64,000 bases of DNA. It comes from Legionella qingyii. Its GTDB lineage: Bacteria > Pseudomonadota > Gammaproteobacteria > Legionellales > Legionellaceae. The stretch spans positions 164,531 to 228,530 of the forward strand of contig NZ_QHJG01000021.1 of the NCBI RefSeq assembly GCF_003184185.1. Reading direction: 5' to 3'. Made by a program: the position numbers and the translations under genes. The notes below the pieces were generated by a model, which was given only the letters and a program-made list of their open reading frames with translations, had not been told where the DNA came from and did no database searches. The stretch's first letter is position 1. Each line of letters opens with the position of its first letter. Shown one piece after another: positions 10,138-18,688 of this stretch.

Positions 10138-10173
10138 TTTTAATCTTTAAGCTTTTTTACCTTTATCCTAAAA

Positions 10174-10225
10174 ATAAGGTGGCTAAATTATTTACATTTT
10201 ACCACCTTATCTTCTTAATATTTTT
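10174..10225 (+). terminator. Probable rho-independent terminator
   Basis: A 9-bp perfect stem (ATAAGGTGG at 10174-10182, CCACCTTAT at 10202-10210) with a 19-nt loop, followed by a T-rich run ending in TTTTT at 10225. It lies 36 bp after the stop of the preceding gene. The long loop and interrupted T-tract make it weaker than a textbook terminator. Confidence 0.5.
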
Positions 10226-10309
10226 GTAACCACCCCATAACAGATAAGCCATTTAGGCAAATTTTTTGTTACAATGTCATTTTTCCCTATTTGTTTGTAC
10301 CTTGCACTA

Positions 10310-11305
10310 ATGAAAATTAAATTAATTATTAAAGATATATCGTTTATTCTCATGGTTTTAATAGCGGCTCAAAACATCAGTTTTGCATTTGGACACCGCG
10401 TTTCTAAAGACAGCGCTAATAACGTTAGTAATATTTTAGATTCCGACAATCAATCTCAAGAGCCTCACGATATCAAAAAAGCGTCTCTTAAGCGATTATC
10501 TGTTACCCACAAAAAAACAGTATCCATCACCATTGATGATTTACCTTTTGTTGGTGAATATCGAAACTTTCATTTGAATATGATGATCGATACCATGACC
10601 AAGGAGCAAGTTCCTGCTACTGGATTTATTATTGCCAGTGAAGTACGCAAGAATAACTGGGAAATACTGCATAAATTTCGTGATGCTGGTTTTGGGTTAG
10701 GTAACCACACCCTTACCCATGCGAATTTAAATAAAATGGATACCAAAGAATACATTCAGGAAATTCGAGGTGCAGACAACATTTTACACCCTGTTTTAAC
10801 GAAACCTAAATATTTTCGTTATCCTTATTTGGCGATGAGTTCCGGACAAAAAAAAGAAGACATACTCTGTTATCTTGCGCGAAAAAATTATCATGTTGCC
10901 CCTATTACAATAGACTCTAAAGATTTTGTCTTTAACCAACGTTTGCTATCCGTTCCTGAAATAAGCAGACGCAGCTATCTTGACGAGTTAAAACCTTTTT
11001 ATCTTGATTTTATTTGGCAACAAACCCTACGTGCTGAGGAACACAATGAATTTCATCAAAATACCGAGCAAGCACAAATTTTATTAATTCATGCTAATTT
11101 ACTTAATGCTTATGTTTTGCCAGATATCATCAATTTGTATAAAAATAATGGTTATGAATTTGTTAATTTAGAAGATGCATTAAAAACTTTTAAAAATCGA
11201 ATTCAATGTAATAGGCCTCATGTTCTTGCGCAGAACAAAAAAAGACCTCAGCAATACAAGATTGCAAGCAATGCAGATATTGAGAAATTTATCGAATGGG
11301 ATTAG
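10310..11305 (+). CDS. Secreted polysaccharide deacetylase (NodB/CE4 fold)
   Basis: Removes N- or O-acetyl groups from a polysaccharide or peptidoglycan in the cell envelope. The ATG at 10310 begins a good signal peptide (MKIKLII then a hydrophobic stretch to about residue 26). An ATG at 10274 in frame would add 12 residues; neither has a clear Shine-Dalgarno site. The NodB domain shows ITIDD (catalytic base/metal Asp pair), NHTLTH (metal His pair) and FRYPY. The C-terminus is basic. It has no partner genes, and a stem-loop separates it from the downstream pilin gene. The substrate is unknown. Confidence 0.85.
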   Translation: MKIKLIIKDISFILMVLIAAQNISFAFGHRVSKDSANNVSNILDSDNQSQEPHDIKKASLKRLSVTHKKTVSITIDDLPFVGEYRNFHLNMMIDTMTKEQVPATGFIIASEVRKNNWEILHKFRDAGFGLGNHTLTHANLNKMDTKEYIQEIRGADNILHPVLTKPKYFRYPYLAMSSGQKKEDILCYLARKNYHVAPITIDSKDFVFNQRLLSVPEISRRSYLDELKPFYLDFIWQQTLRAEEHNEFHQNTEQAQILLIHANLLNAYVLPDIINLYKNNGYEFVNLEDALKTFKNRIQCNRPHVLAQNKKRPQQYKIASNADIEKFIEWD

Positions 11306-11332
11306 AGTCTTTTGACATTTCATTTAATTCTG

Positions 11333-11384
11333 CCTTCTTCTAGCGCTTTATGCGCGATTCCGTGCATAAAGCGCGGAACGAAGG
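11333..11384 (+). promoter_or_regulatory. Strong stem-loop ending at the pilin ribosome-binding site
   Basis: A perfect 11-bp inverted repeat (11343-11353 GCGCTTTATGC, 11364-11374 GCATAAAGCGC) with a 10-nt loop. An outer CCTTC at 11333-11337 is complementary to GAAGG at 11380-11384, which is the Shine-Dalgarno site for the ATG at 11388. It may end the deacetylase transcript or mask the pilin ribosome-binding site. There is no T-tract, so regulation is at least as likely as termination. Confidence 0.55.
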
Positions 11385-11387
11385 CTA

Positions 11388-11894
11388 ATGAAGCAATTGT
11401 CAACAGTCCCTAGAAAAATGCCCAAAGGGCAAAGCGATCTAGTATTTCTGGTGTCAACAAGGATGCAAAAAACGAATCAAATACGAAGAAAAGGATTCAC
11501 TTTAATTGAATTGATGATAGCCATATTTATTATGGCTATCCTGGCTGCAATAGCCTACCCATGCTATGTTCATTTCTTGCTAAAAGTACATCGGTCCGAT
11601 GCTATGGCGACATTAGCCCAAACTCAAATCACTCTGGAACGATGTTATGCCCAAAATTTTTCATATAATGCCCCCTGTAATGCATTACCTTCATTTCCGC
11701 AAACATCGACTCAAGGTTTTTACAGTATTAGCTTGGCTCATTTAGGAACCACTACTTATACACTGAAAGCCACCCCCATAGGTAGTCAAACCAAAGATGC
11801 GACTTGTGCCAGTATGTATCTTGATCAATCAAACGCGAAGACAGCCATAGACTCATCAGGAGTCGCACAAACCATTTGTTGGAATCCCACATAA
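11388..11894 (+). CDS. Type IV prepilin-like protein (PilE/PilA family)
   Basis: A prepilin processed by the PilD peptidase and assembled into type IV pili or a pseudopilus. The cleavage motif RRKG followed by FTLIELMIAIFIMAILAAIAYP is unmistakable, with Glu5 of the mature protein present. Four C-terminal cysteines suggest the usual disulfide loop. The ATG at 11388 has GAAGG upstream but gives a 36-residue leader. An internal ATG at 11463 would give a normal 11-residue leader, so the true start is uncertain. It is followed within 135 bp by comEC, so a role in DNA uptake pili is reasonable but inferred. Confidence 0.9.
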   Translation: MKQLSTVPRKMPKGQSDLVFLVSTRMQKTNQIRRKGFTLIELMIAIFIMAILAAIAYPCYVHFLLKVHRSDAMATLAQTQITLERCYAQNFSYNAPCNALPSFPQTSTQGFYSISLAHLGTTTYTLKATPIGSQTKDATCASMYLDQSNAKTAIDSSGVAQTICWNPT

Positions 11895-12027
11895 ATTGAA
11901 ATGTGTATTTATCTAAATTAAAACGTTATTCTTCCAAATCCATGCAATCTCAGTAAAAAATTTACTTTACAAACAAAAACCTATTCTCTACTATGCCGTT
12001 TAACGGATAGTCCAACTTAAAAATGAA

Positions 12028-14244
12028 ATGGAAATTTTTTGCTTTTTCACAGGCATACTCTACCTCTATACGTTGAATCGCTCTATACCTCTAACTTGCT
12101 TACTCATCTTTTTCCTCAGTCCAAAGTATTCCCTGATTCTATTTTTTATTCTAGGTGTTTTACTGGCTTATCTGCATCAATCACTTGGTTTACCCAAAGG
12201 AATACCCAATATTGCCGTGATCCCCAAAGCAACAATTCAAGGAACAATTGCATCGATTCCTAACCATGATTTTTCCAAAACACAATTCTTATTTTCCCTG
12301 GAGCAATATGATAGTCATCCAGCCCAAGGATTAATCCAATTAGCTTGGTATAACAATGCCCCCGAATTACATGCAGGACAACGATGGCAGTTCACCGTAA
12401 AATTAAAAAAACCACGGAACTATCTTAACCCAGGAAGCGCCGATTATGTGGGTACACTCAATACACGACATATTCATTGGACTGGTTATATTCTCCCTCA
12501 TAACAATCACTTATTATCAGAATCTCACTCACATTTTAGTTGGCTTCAAGTTCGTGAACGTCTAGGCAATAAACTCAGCCAATTAGCACCCGATCAATTC
12601 ACAGCCGGGGTTGTTGAAGCACTAACTTTAAATTTGACAAACCATATTAGCCAACAAAACTGGGATTTATTTAGACGCACGGGCACTACCCATCTATTTG
12701 GGATTTCAGGAGAACATATTGCGTTGATATCAGGAATGATTTATTGGCTGATTCGTTGGCTATGGTCTAAAAGCGCCCTATGCTGTTTGTATATTCCAGC
12801 GCCCTATGTTGCCAGTGTCAGCGGACTCTTGGCCGCCTTATTTTATGCCTTTTTAGCAGGATTTGCTCCACCAGTACAAAGAGCGTTAATTGGCTGTTTC
12901 TTGTATACGTTCTATCGTCTGGGAAAACAACGTTTTTCCGCCTGGCAAATCTGGCGTTATGCCCTTTTTGGCGTTTTATGTATCGAACCACATGCCGTAT
13001 TCATGCAAGGTTTTTATTTTTCTTTTCTAGCAGTAGCGTGTTTGCTTTTAACCCAACAACGTTGGAGACTAAAAGGATATAAAGGAAGTTTAGCCTTACA
13101 ATTAAGCTGCTTAATTGGGCTCATGCCTTTAACCCTATACTGGTATTCTTATGGTTCAATTAATGGATTTATTGCGAATTTATTTGCTATTCCTCTCGTT
13201 GGCTTTTTGATTGTCCCCACGGCATTAGTAACGATGACACTCTGTTCATGGGGTATTGCCGGTTTCTTAATGAAACCCTTAGCGTTGCTAGTTGACCTGT
13301 TATTTAAAGGATTAAGCCTCATTGAACATTTAGAAATCATGAATATCAGCTGGTCTATTCATAGTATTGAACTGGTGATGGTCTTAATGGGTGCTTTGCT
13401 GATGTGGATTTTATTGCCAATTAAACCCTTTCAATGGATTGCACTACTTTGGATACTACTTCCATTTTTTCCATCCCATATTGTACTAGCACCAGGAGAA
13501 GCAGTAATTGACATTTTAGATGTTGGGCAAGGTTTGGCAGTTGCGATAAGAAGCCAACATCATGTCATGATCTATGATACCGGGGATCGATTTTTCCAAG
13601 GAAATGATCTTGGAAACATGGTAATTTTGCCTTATCTAAAAACCTTGGGAATAAAAAAAATTGATGCCGTCGTCATTAGTCATCCCGATAAAGATCACCG
13701 TGGTGGGCTTAACTCTCTTGAGAAAGGAATACACGTAGAACAACTATTAGTCAATGAGCCTCGTTACTATAATCATGGTGTATCATGTCATGATTATCCT
13801 CAGTGGAAGTGGGATGGCGTCCATTTTCGTTTCTTACCAATCACCGTTCATTTTAAAAATAAAAACAATAATTCGTGTATTCTGCAAGTAAGCACTAAAA
13901 CCGGAACAGTTTTATTAACTGGTGACATTGAAAAAATAGCCGAAGATTATCTAATAACAACGTATGGAGAACAACTTGCATCCGATGTTTTAATTGTGCC
14001 TCATCATGGTAGTAAAACCTCTTCTTCTTATCGATTCTTGCTTGAAGTTGCACCACGCTATGCTATAGCGTCATTAGGCTTTGATAATCGTTTTCATTTT
14101 CCTCATGCTAAAACGTTGGCAAGCATGAACTCGTTGGATATTCTCTTTTATAGAACAGATCGCTGCGGCATGGTACGAATTAATTTACCTGCTCAGGGAA
14201 AAATAGAAAAACCTATTTGTTTTAGCGACCTCAATAATACCTAG
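12028..14244 (+). CDS. comEC: DNA internalisation competence protein ComEC/Rec2
   Basis: The inner-membrane channel that passes single-stranded DNA into the cytoplasm during natural transformation; 738 residues, the full family length. Order: N-terminal helices and an OB-like domain (about 1-170), the competence domain with the family motif HLFGISGEH and multiple helices (about 190-480), then a C-terminal metallo-beta-lactamase-like domain with DVGQGLAV, SHPDKDHRGG, TGDIE and PHHGSKTS. It is intact. It is monocistronic by spacing and sits next to a prepilin gene, consistent with a competence function. Confidence 0.96.
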   Translation: MEIFCFFTGILYLYTLNRSIPLTCLLIFFLSPKYSLILFFILGVLLAYLHQSLGLPKGIPNIAVIPKATIQGTIASIPNHDFSKTQFLFSLEQYDSHPAQGLIQLAWYNNAPELHAGQRWQFTVKLKKPRNYLNPGSADYVGTLNTRHIHWTGYILPHNNHLLSESHSHFSWLQVRERLGNKLSQLAPDQFTAGVVEALTLNLTNHISQQNWDLFRRTGTTHLFGISGEHIALISGMIYWLIRWLWSKSALCCLYIPAPYVASVSGLLAALFYAFLAGFAPPVQRALIGCFLYTFYRLGKQRFSAWQIWRYALFGVLCIEPHAVFMQGFYFSFLAVACLLLTQQRWRLKGYKGSLALQLSCLIGLMPLTLYWYSYGSINGFIANLFAIPLVGFLIVPTALVTMTLCSWGIAGFLMKPLALLVDLLFKGLSLIEHLEIMNISWSIHSIELVMVLMGALLMWILLPIKPFQWIALLWILLPFFPSHIVLAPGEAVIDILDVGQGLAVAIRSQHHVMIYDTGDRFFQGNDLGNMVILPYLKTLGIKKIDAVVISHPDKDHRGGLNSLEKGIHVEQLLVNEPRYYNHGVSCHDYPQWKWDGVHFRFLPITVHFKNKNNNSCILQVSTKTGTVLLTGDIEKIAEDYLITTYGEQLASDVLIVPHHGSKTSSSYRFLLEVAPRYAIASLGFDNRFHFPHAKTLASMNSLDILFYRTDRCGMVRINLPAQGKIEKPICFSDLNNT

Positions 14245-14272
14245 TCCAATATCAAGAACCCGGAGACGTTAG

Positions 14273-14285
14273 GCTCTACCAGAGC
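14273..14285 (+). terminator. Short hairpin after comEC, weak terminator candidate
   Basis: GCTCT-ACC-AGAGC forms a tight 5-bp stem 29 bp after the comEC stop. It is not followed directly by a T-run; the nearest, TTTTTTTT, begins about 45 bp further on. Termination here is only a possibility. Confidence 0.25.
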
Positions 14286-14379
14286 TATAAATTGTTCTTA
14301 AATTCGATGCCTGAATTTCGGTCGCACTTTTTTTTAAAAAAGCTATAGTAACTAGTGAAACAACTGATTTGAGCAATTC

Positions 14380-15429
14380 ATGTTAACTGATACAGCAAAA
14401 AAAGAATATTACCAGGCCTTACTTGCTAAAGACTCCAAATATGAAGGCCTATTTTATGTTGGAGTGAAATCGACTGGAATATTTTGTCGACCCACCTGCC
14501 CTGCAAAAAAACCAAAGTTTGAAAACTGTGAATTTTTTCAAACAGTTCAAGAGGCACTCCTTGCTTCATATAGACCCTGTATGCGCTGCCAGCCAATGTC
14601 TTATCCTAATCAGGCTTCTAATTTAATAAAAAAATTAGTTGCAGCGGTAGAAGCCAATCCTGAAAAGAGATGGAAAGACAGGGATTTTGCTGCATTAGGA
14701 GTTGATACATCAACGGCACGCAGGCAATTTAAAAAGCGCTTTGGCATGACTTTTGTTGCTTATGCACGCGCAAGAAGAATGGGTATAGCCATGAAACAAA
14801 TTCGTGAGGGTACAATAGTGACTGAAACACAACTAAATATGGGATATGAATCCAGTAGCGGTTTTCGCGATGCTTTTTCTAAAATAATGGGAGCATCTCC
14901 TTCTCAATTAGCAAAACATCCTACTGTTTTAAAGGCCTCTTGGTTCGACTCCCCTCTTGGACCAATGCTTGCAGTAGCTGATGAACACGCTTTATACCTT
15001 TTGGAATTCGTAGATCGAAGAGGCTTGGAGCGTGAGGTAGACCGGCTAAGAAATAAAATGAAAGCAGCCATTATCCCAGGAGATACCTCACCAATTCGTT
15101 CAATTGAAAAAGAGCTCAAAGCATATTTTGCAGGAACTTTAAAAAAATTTAATACTCCCATACAGATGCTAGGCACCCCTTTTCAAAAAATGGCATGGCA
15201 TGCTTTGACACTAATTCCTTATGGAGAAACGAGAAGTTATGCCGAACAAGCCCACGCGCTGGGGAAACCTACCGCATACAGAGCAGTTGCCAACGCTAAT
15301 GGCGCAAACTCGCTTTCGATTATTATTCCCTGTCACCGAATTATTAACTCCAGTGGAAACATAGGAGGTTATGGTGGAGGAATTTCTCGTAAGAAATGGC
15401 TCATTGAGCATGAGCAGAAAAATAAATAA
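14380..15429 (+). CDS. ada: Bifunctional Ada: methyl-DNA repair protein and transcriptional activator
   Basis: Repairs methylphosphotriesters and O6-methylguanine and activates the adaptive response to alkylation. Of normal length (349 residues). N-terminal zinc domain: Cys36, Cys40, Cys67 and Cys70, equivalent to the E. coli ligands. The AraC-type helix-turn-helix spans about residues 80-180 (DTSTARRQFKKRFG, YESSSGFRDAFSKIMG). The C-terminal methyltransferase domain has the active-site motif IPCHRII with Cys318. All key cysteines are present. It stands alone; no alkB or alkA neighbours. An Ada box was not clearly seen upstream. Confidence 0.96.
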   Translation: MLTDTAKKEYYQALLAKDSKYEGLFYVGVKSTGIFCRPTCPAKKPKFENCEFFQTVQEALLASYRPCMRCQPMSYPNQASNLIKKLVAAVEANPEKRWKDRDFAALGVDTSTARRQFKKRFGMTFVAYARARRMGIAMKQIREGTIVTETQLNMGYESSSGFRDAFSKIMGASPSQLAKHPTVLKASWFDSPLGPMLAVADEHALYLLEFVDRRGLEREVDRLRNKMKAAIIPGDTSPIRSIEKELKAYFAGTLKKFNTPIQMLGTPFQKMAWHALTLIPYGETRSYAEQAHALGKPTAYRAVANANGANSLSIIIPCHRIINSSGNIGGYGGGISRKKWLIEHEQKNK

Positions 15430-15576
15430 ACGAATATAACCTCGCAATGTATGAGCCTTTGATACCACATATATAAGTTAATTTGAATATATAGCTATCA
15501 AAATGCTTTTTTATTTTCCAAAAAAAACAAGCATAATTTTTAGCCAAGTTAATTTCAGCATATCAAGGTGCAAAAC

Positions 15577-16075
15577 ATGCGAGACAAATTTGAATTATTT
15601 TATAAAATGCCTCCAGAAATCCAAAACAAAATAGTCCAAGATTTTTCAAACCATGATTTGGGAAGCCTTACCATGGTCTCTAAAACACATGGGACTTTAT
15701 TTAAACCCCAGTTGGATATACGTCAATTCTTGCACGCAAAAATGCGATTTAGCTGCTCTACAGGTGTTATATAAAGGCAGAACAACGGAATTTAAAAATC
15801 TCAAATCGCGACTTGAGAAACAGAAGACTGCGGATAACCAATTCTGTTTTCAAGACTTATTAATCGGATTATGGGTTGATCAAAATGCCCGGCAGCAAAA
15901 GCTGCCGAGCACCTATATCGTGTACTTTCCTACCTCACACGTTCGATTTGATTCGAAATGCTTTCCTATAAAAAGCAGCCCTATTTCTTTAAACACTTGT
16001 AACTATTATTTACACTTTCTTAACCATTTACTCAGTCGTCTAAAGACACTATGGATTCCACCGAGCCATCACTAA
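15577..16075 (+). pseudogene. Frameshifted F-box-like gene, candidate effector remnant
   Basis: The ATG at 15577 follows AAGG and opens a frame with an F-box-like motif at its N-terminus: MPPEIQNKIV, then NHDLGSLTMVSK and a leucine-rich continuation to FLHAK. This frame ends at 15774. Removing one A from the AAAAA run near 15740 joins it to a second frame (CDLAALQVLYKG, FKNLKSRLEKQ, DLLIGLWVDQN) that runs to 16075. Legionella F-box proteins are Dot/Icm effectors that recruit host SCF ubiquitin ligases. The last 50 residues look less protein-like, and they overlap the convergent gene. Decay or a base-call error are both possible. Confidence 0.6.
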
Positions 16076-16304
16076 GGGCACATAATGAACTTCTTTTTAT
16101 TTCAAAAATCCGATATAAATTCAGCGGTAATAATAACGAATGCAAAATAAAAATCGGGTAAAGAGTACTACCAAGCGCATACATTATAAATGCTACATTG
16201 GAGCAAATAGCGATAAGACGTAATGTCAAAATCCTTTTAACATAGAAAGTCGCTAAAACCAGGCAACAGGCAACATAGCCAATAATTTCGATCGTTGATT
16301 CCAT
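16032..16304 (-). CDS. Small inner-membrane protein, uncharacterised
   Basis: A 90-residue protein with about three hydrophobic segments (IIGYVACCLVLATF, LIAICSNVAFIMYALG, IFILHSLLLPLNLY). Proteins of this layout are widespread in proteobacteria as short uncharacterised membrane proteins; no function is known to me. The ATG at 16304 has GGGAG seven bases upstream and is preferred over an upstream in-frame ATG at 16328. Its 3' end overlaps the broken F-box-like frame on the other strand. Confidence 0.7.
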   Translation of the reverse strand: MESTIEIIGYVACCLVLATFYVKRILTLRLIAICSNVAFIMYALGSTLYPIFILHSLLLPLNLYRIFEIKRSSLCALSDGSVESIVSLDD

Positions 16305-16461
16305 TTCAACTCCCAACTTACAATCCATTCCTATTCAACATACACCTAGTATGCATGACTCGCAAGTGGGCATGATATTGTAATTTAGATAAAACGAAGT
16401 GAAATTTGTTTAGCAAATAATCAAAAATGAATAATCTGGATTTCGCTTCGTTTTCTCTGGA

Positions 16462-17277
16462 CTATAGAGGCAATGGAGTTGTAGATGAGGGGAGCGTCGG
16501 CATATAAATTCGTTCATTAATAAAAGTAATTGCTTCTCGTTCAAATGTTATTTTAATTGCAGAGAGCACTTCATCACGTACGGTGGCCAGATCGCTTTTT
16601 GACCAATACAATACTTTAAGTTCAACACCGCCTCTATCAATCATCTGCGATAATAAAATTTGGGTTTTGGGTGTTGGTAAAATATGACTGCACTCCTCAC
16701 AAATCTTATGAAGTAATGATTTAATATGATTTACATCATGTACCGCATCAATTCGAAGTATTATCTCATCACGTTTTTGGGGATAAATACTTAAATTGGT
16801 AATTTCTGACTTAATTAACCCTTCGTTAGGAATGCGAATCAAACGATTATCATTGGTTTTGATTTTGGTTGATAACCAGTCAATTGTTTCTACCGTTCCC
16901 TTAATATCCTTAATGGAAATCACATCTCCTACTTTAAAAGGGCGCTCAAATAATAGAAATACCCCACTAATAAGATTTGATGCGGCCGTTTGCGAAGCGA
17001 AACTTAAAGCTACAGTAAATAGACCTGCTGTACCTAGCAATAAGGTTAGTTTAAACCCCAACTCATGCAATGCTGAAATCGAAAACAGCAAAAACAAACC
17101 GTAATAAATAACTCGACTGGATAACATTGCAAGGTGTTTTGAAAATCGATTTTCAATTATTTTTTCAACCCAATGGCTGATTTTTTTGGCCAAAAAATAA
17201 CCAAAAATGAGTAGAAGTAGCGCAAAAGCAATATGTTCCCAATTTATATGCTTCAGATATTCTAATGTGTAATTCAT
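16462..17277 (-). CDS. Small-conductance mechanosensitive channel, MscS family
   Basis: An osmotic safety valve of the inner membrane, 271 residues. Three N-terminal helices end in the pore helix containing VALSFASQTAASNLISG. The beta domain follows with ERPFKVGDVISI, GTVETIDWLSTKI and IPNEGLIKSEITNLS, then the alpha/beta C-terminal domain. Size and layout match the compact MscS type. ATG 17277 begins MNYTLEYL; a TTG at 17322 would add 15 residues and is possible because neither has a strong ribosome-binding site. It appears monocistronic. Confidence 0.92.
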   Translation of the reverse strand: MNYTLEYLKHINWEHIAFALLLLIFGYFLAKKISHWVEKIIENRFSKHLAMLSSRVIYYGLFLLFSISALHELGFKLTLLLGTAGLFTVALSFASQTAASNLISGVFLLFERPFKVGDVISIKDIKGTVETIDWLSTKIKTNDNRLIRIPNEGLIKSEITNLSIYPQKRDEIILRIDAVHDVNHIKSLLHKICEECSHILPTPKTQILLSQMIDRGGVELKVLYWSKSDLATVRDEVLSAIKITFEREAITFINERIYMPTLPSSTTPLPL

Positions 17278-17404
17278 AAGAGACTCATGTAAAATGCAGA
17301 AAACAATCAAAAATGGTATCAATATTCACCAATAGATACTATAGGCTTTTTATCAATCCGAAGAATATCTCATGAAACCCAAAACCATTGCATAATGGTT
17401 TTTT

Positions 17405-17437
17405 AAAATAAAAACCCACTCAATGTATGTGTGGGTT
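17405..17437 (-). terminator. Rho-independent terminator of the Gly/His/Trp-rich protein gene
   Basis: On the minus strand AACCCAC (17431-17437) pairs with GTGGGTT (17413-17419) across an 11-nt loop and is followed directly by TTTTATTTT. It lies 27 bp downstream of the stop codon at 17464 and upstream of mscS. Confidence 0.75.
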
Positions 17438-17463
17438 AAAAAATGAAATCACTATTTATGGTT

Positions 17464-17787
17464 TTAGTAACAAGACTCTTGTAACCAACAATGTCCATAT
17501 CTATTACATACGCGAACAGTTTGACATGAGGGATAGTAATAATCGTTATAGTAAGGAACTCCAATAACAACTCCAGTACCCCAACCACCATAACCACCCC
17601 AGCCACCATAACCACCGTGCCAACCGCTATGATAGTAACCACCGTGCCAGCCCCCACCATGCCAGCCTCCGCCATGCCAGCCTCCACCGCCATGCCAACC
17701 CCCATGTGCGGAGCACGCTCCAGCAGTAAATAGGCCTAGAGCAAAAACTGCAATGCATATGATTTTACTCATACTATTTCTGCTCAT
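17464..17787 (-). CDS. Secreted Gly/His/Trp/Tyr-rich repeat protein
   Basis: A 107-residue exported protein. A signal peptide (hydrophobic IICIAVFALGLFTAG, ending near ACSA) is followed by several WHGGG-type units and GYGGW units, then a short cysteine-containing tail with PSCQTVRVCNRYGHCW. ATG 17787 has GAGGA six bases upstream. Histidine-glycine repeats could bind metal, but that is inference. A terminator follows. Similar low-complexity proteins occur in Legionella and other environmental bacteria, and none has a function known to me. Confidence 0.75.
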   Translation of the reverse strand: MSRNSMSKIICIAVFALGLFTAGACSAHGGWHGGGGWHGGGWHGGGWHGGYYHSGWHGGYGGWGGYGGWGTGVVIGVPYYNDYYYPSCQTVRVCNRYGHCWLQESCY

Positions 17788-18044
17788 GATCATTCCTCGA
17801 TTCTAATATCCATAAGTTTAATTATAGCTCAAGCACGCCTTAATAATAGTTTCTCTGTCAATTTTTTGTTACTTAAAAAGTGAATTTGAAATATATCTAA
17901 TCAAAAAAAACAATAAGTGTCTATTTTCTATTTAGGGTGATTAATGAAGTCGCAATAAAATAATCAAATTTGGTACTAATTTAAAGTTGTATTTAAAATG
18001 AAACATAAGTATCATTATTCTAATTTAGATCAGCAGATAGTGAC

Positions 18045-18437
18045 ATGACTGAGCTGAATAAAACACATATTGAAAAGCTCGTGACCCATTTTTACCAAAA
18101 AGTGCAAAAAGATGAGGTCCTTGGTCCTATCTTTAATGATGTGGCACAAGTTGATTGGGATGAACATATCCCCCTTCTGTGTCAATTTTGGAATAGTATC
18201 ATGTTGAAAACCAATGAATATCACGGCAATGCTTATCAAAAACATGTCCTATTAAAAAAAATCGCCCATATTGAAGAAGCACATTTTGTCCGTTGGCTGG
18301 ATTTATTTCAGAAAGAAGCGGAATATCATTTACCTGTGAAAATTGCAGAGGAAATAGTTCAAAAAGCCTCATTGATTGCAGAGTCTCTAAAATATGGAAT
18401 GCTGTGTCGAGAAAAGAGAGTTAAAGAACATGCTTAA
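18045..18437 (+). CDS. Group III truncated haemoglobin
   Basis: A 130-residue 2-over-2 globin that binds haem and handles O2, NO or peroxide. The pattern fits trHb3: FYQKV at the B helix (Tyr B10), VDWDEHIPLLCQFWNSIM, YHGNAYQKHVLL with the proximal His, and HFVRWLDLF. It overlaps the cydP start by 8 bp and heads the cytochrome bd gene set, which suggests work under low oxygen or nitrosative stress alongside the bd oxidase. No FNR site was evident upstream. Confidence 0.9.
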   Translation: MTELNKTHIEKLVTHFYQKVQKDEVLGPIFNDVAQVDWDEHIPLLCQFWNSIMLKTNEYHGNAYQKHVLLKKIAHIEEAHFVRWLDLFQKEAEYHLPVKIAEEIVQKASLIAESLKYGMLCREKRVKEHA

Positions 18438-18603
18438 ACCACTTACCCGTGATATTCTAGTAACCTTAATCATTAAGTTTAGCTTGTTGATTTTATTATG
18501 GATAATTTGCTTTAAAGACGTGGAAAAACCACATCTGAGCAATGAGCAGTGGCTGTTAGGAACGATTCAAGCAAAAGAATATTTTCCTTCTAAAGAAAAA
18601 TAA
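18430..18603 (+). CDS. cydP: CydP-like small cytochrome bd-associated membrane protein
   Basis: A 57-residue protein with one transmembrane helix (LVTLIIKFSLLILLWIICF) after a short basic N-terminus, and a conserved-looking tail SNEQWLLG. Position directly before cydA and this architecture match the small subunit family called CydP. ATG 18430 lies inside the last codons of the globin gene, so it is likely translationally coupled. Its precise role in oxidase assembly or stability is not settled. Confidence 0.75.
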   Translation: MLKPLTRDILVTLIIKFSLLILLWIICFKDVEKPHLSNEQWLLGTIQAKEYFPSKEK

Positions 18604-18688
18604 ACAAGGGAAATCCTTAGCATTTTCCAAGATAAACATTGGAATTTAAGGGTTTTATCAATACAGTACATGACATGAGAGGTGAGTA

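Noticed and set aside
14340..14380. Ada box upstream of ada
   Set aside because: GCAATT near 14369 resembles part of the box, but the A-box spacing does not fit and the site is too close to the start codon.
17436..17705. 89-residue minus-strand frame rich in Gly, Val and Met
   Set aside because: It is an alternative frame of the WHGGG repeat gene and a product of its repeats.
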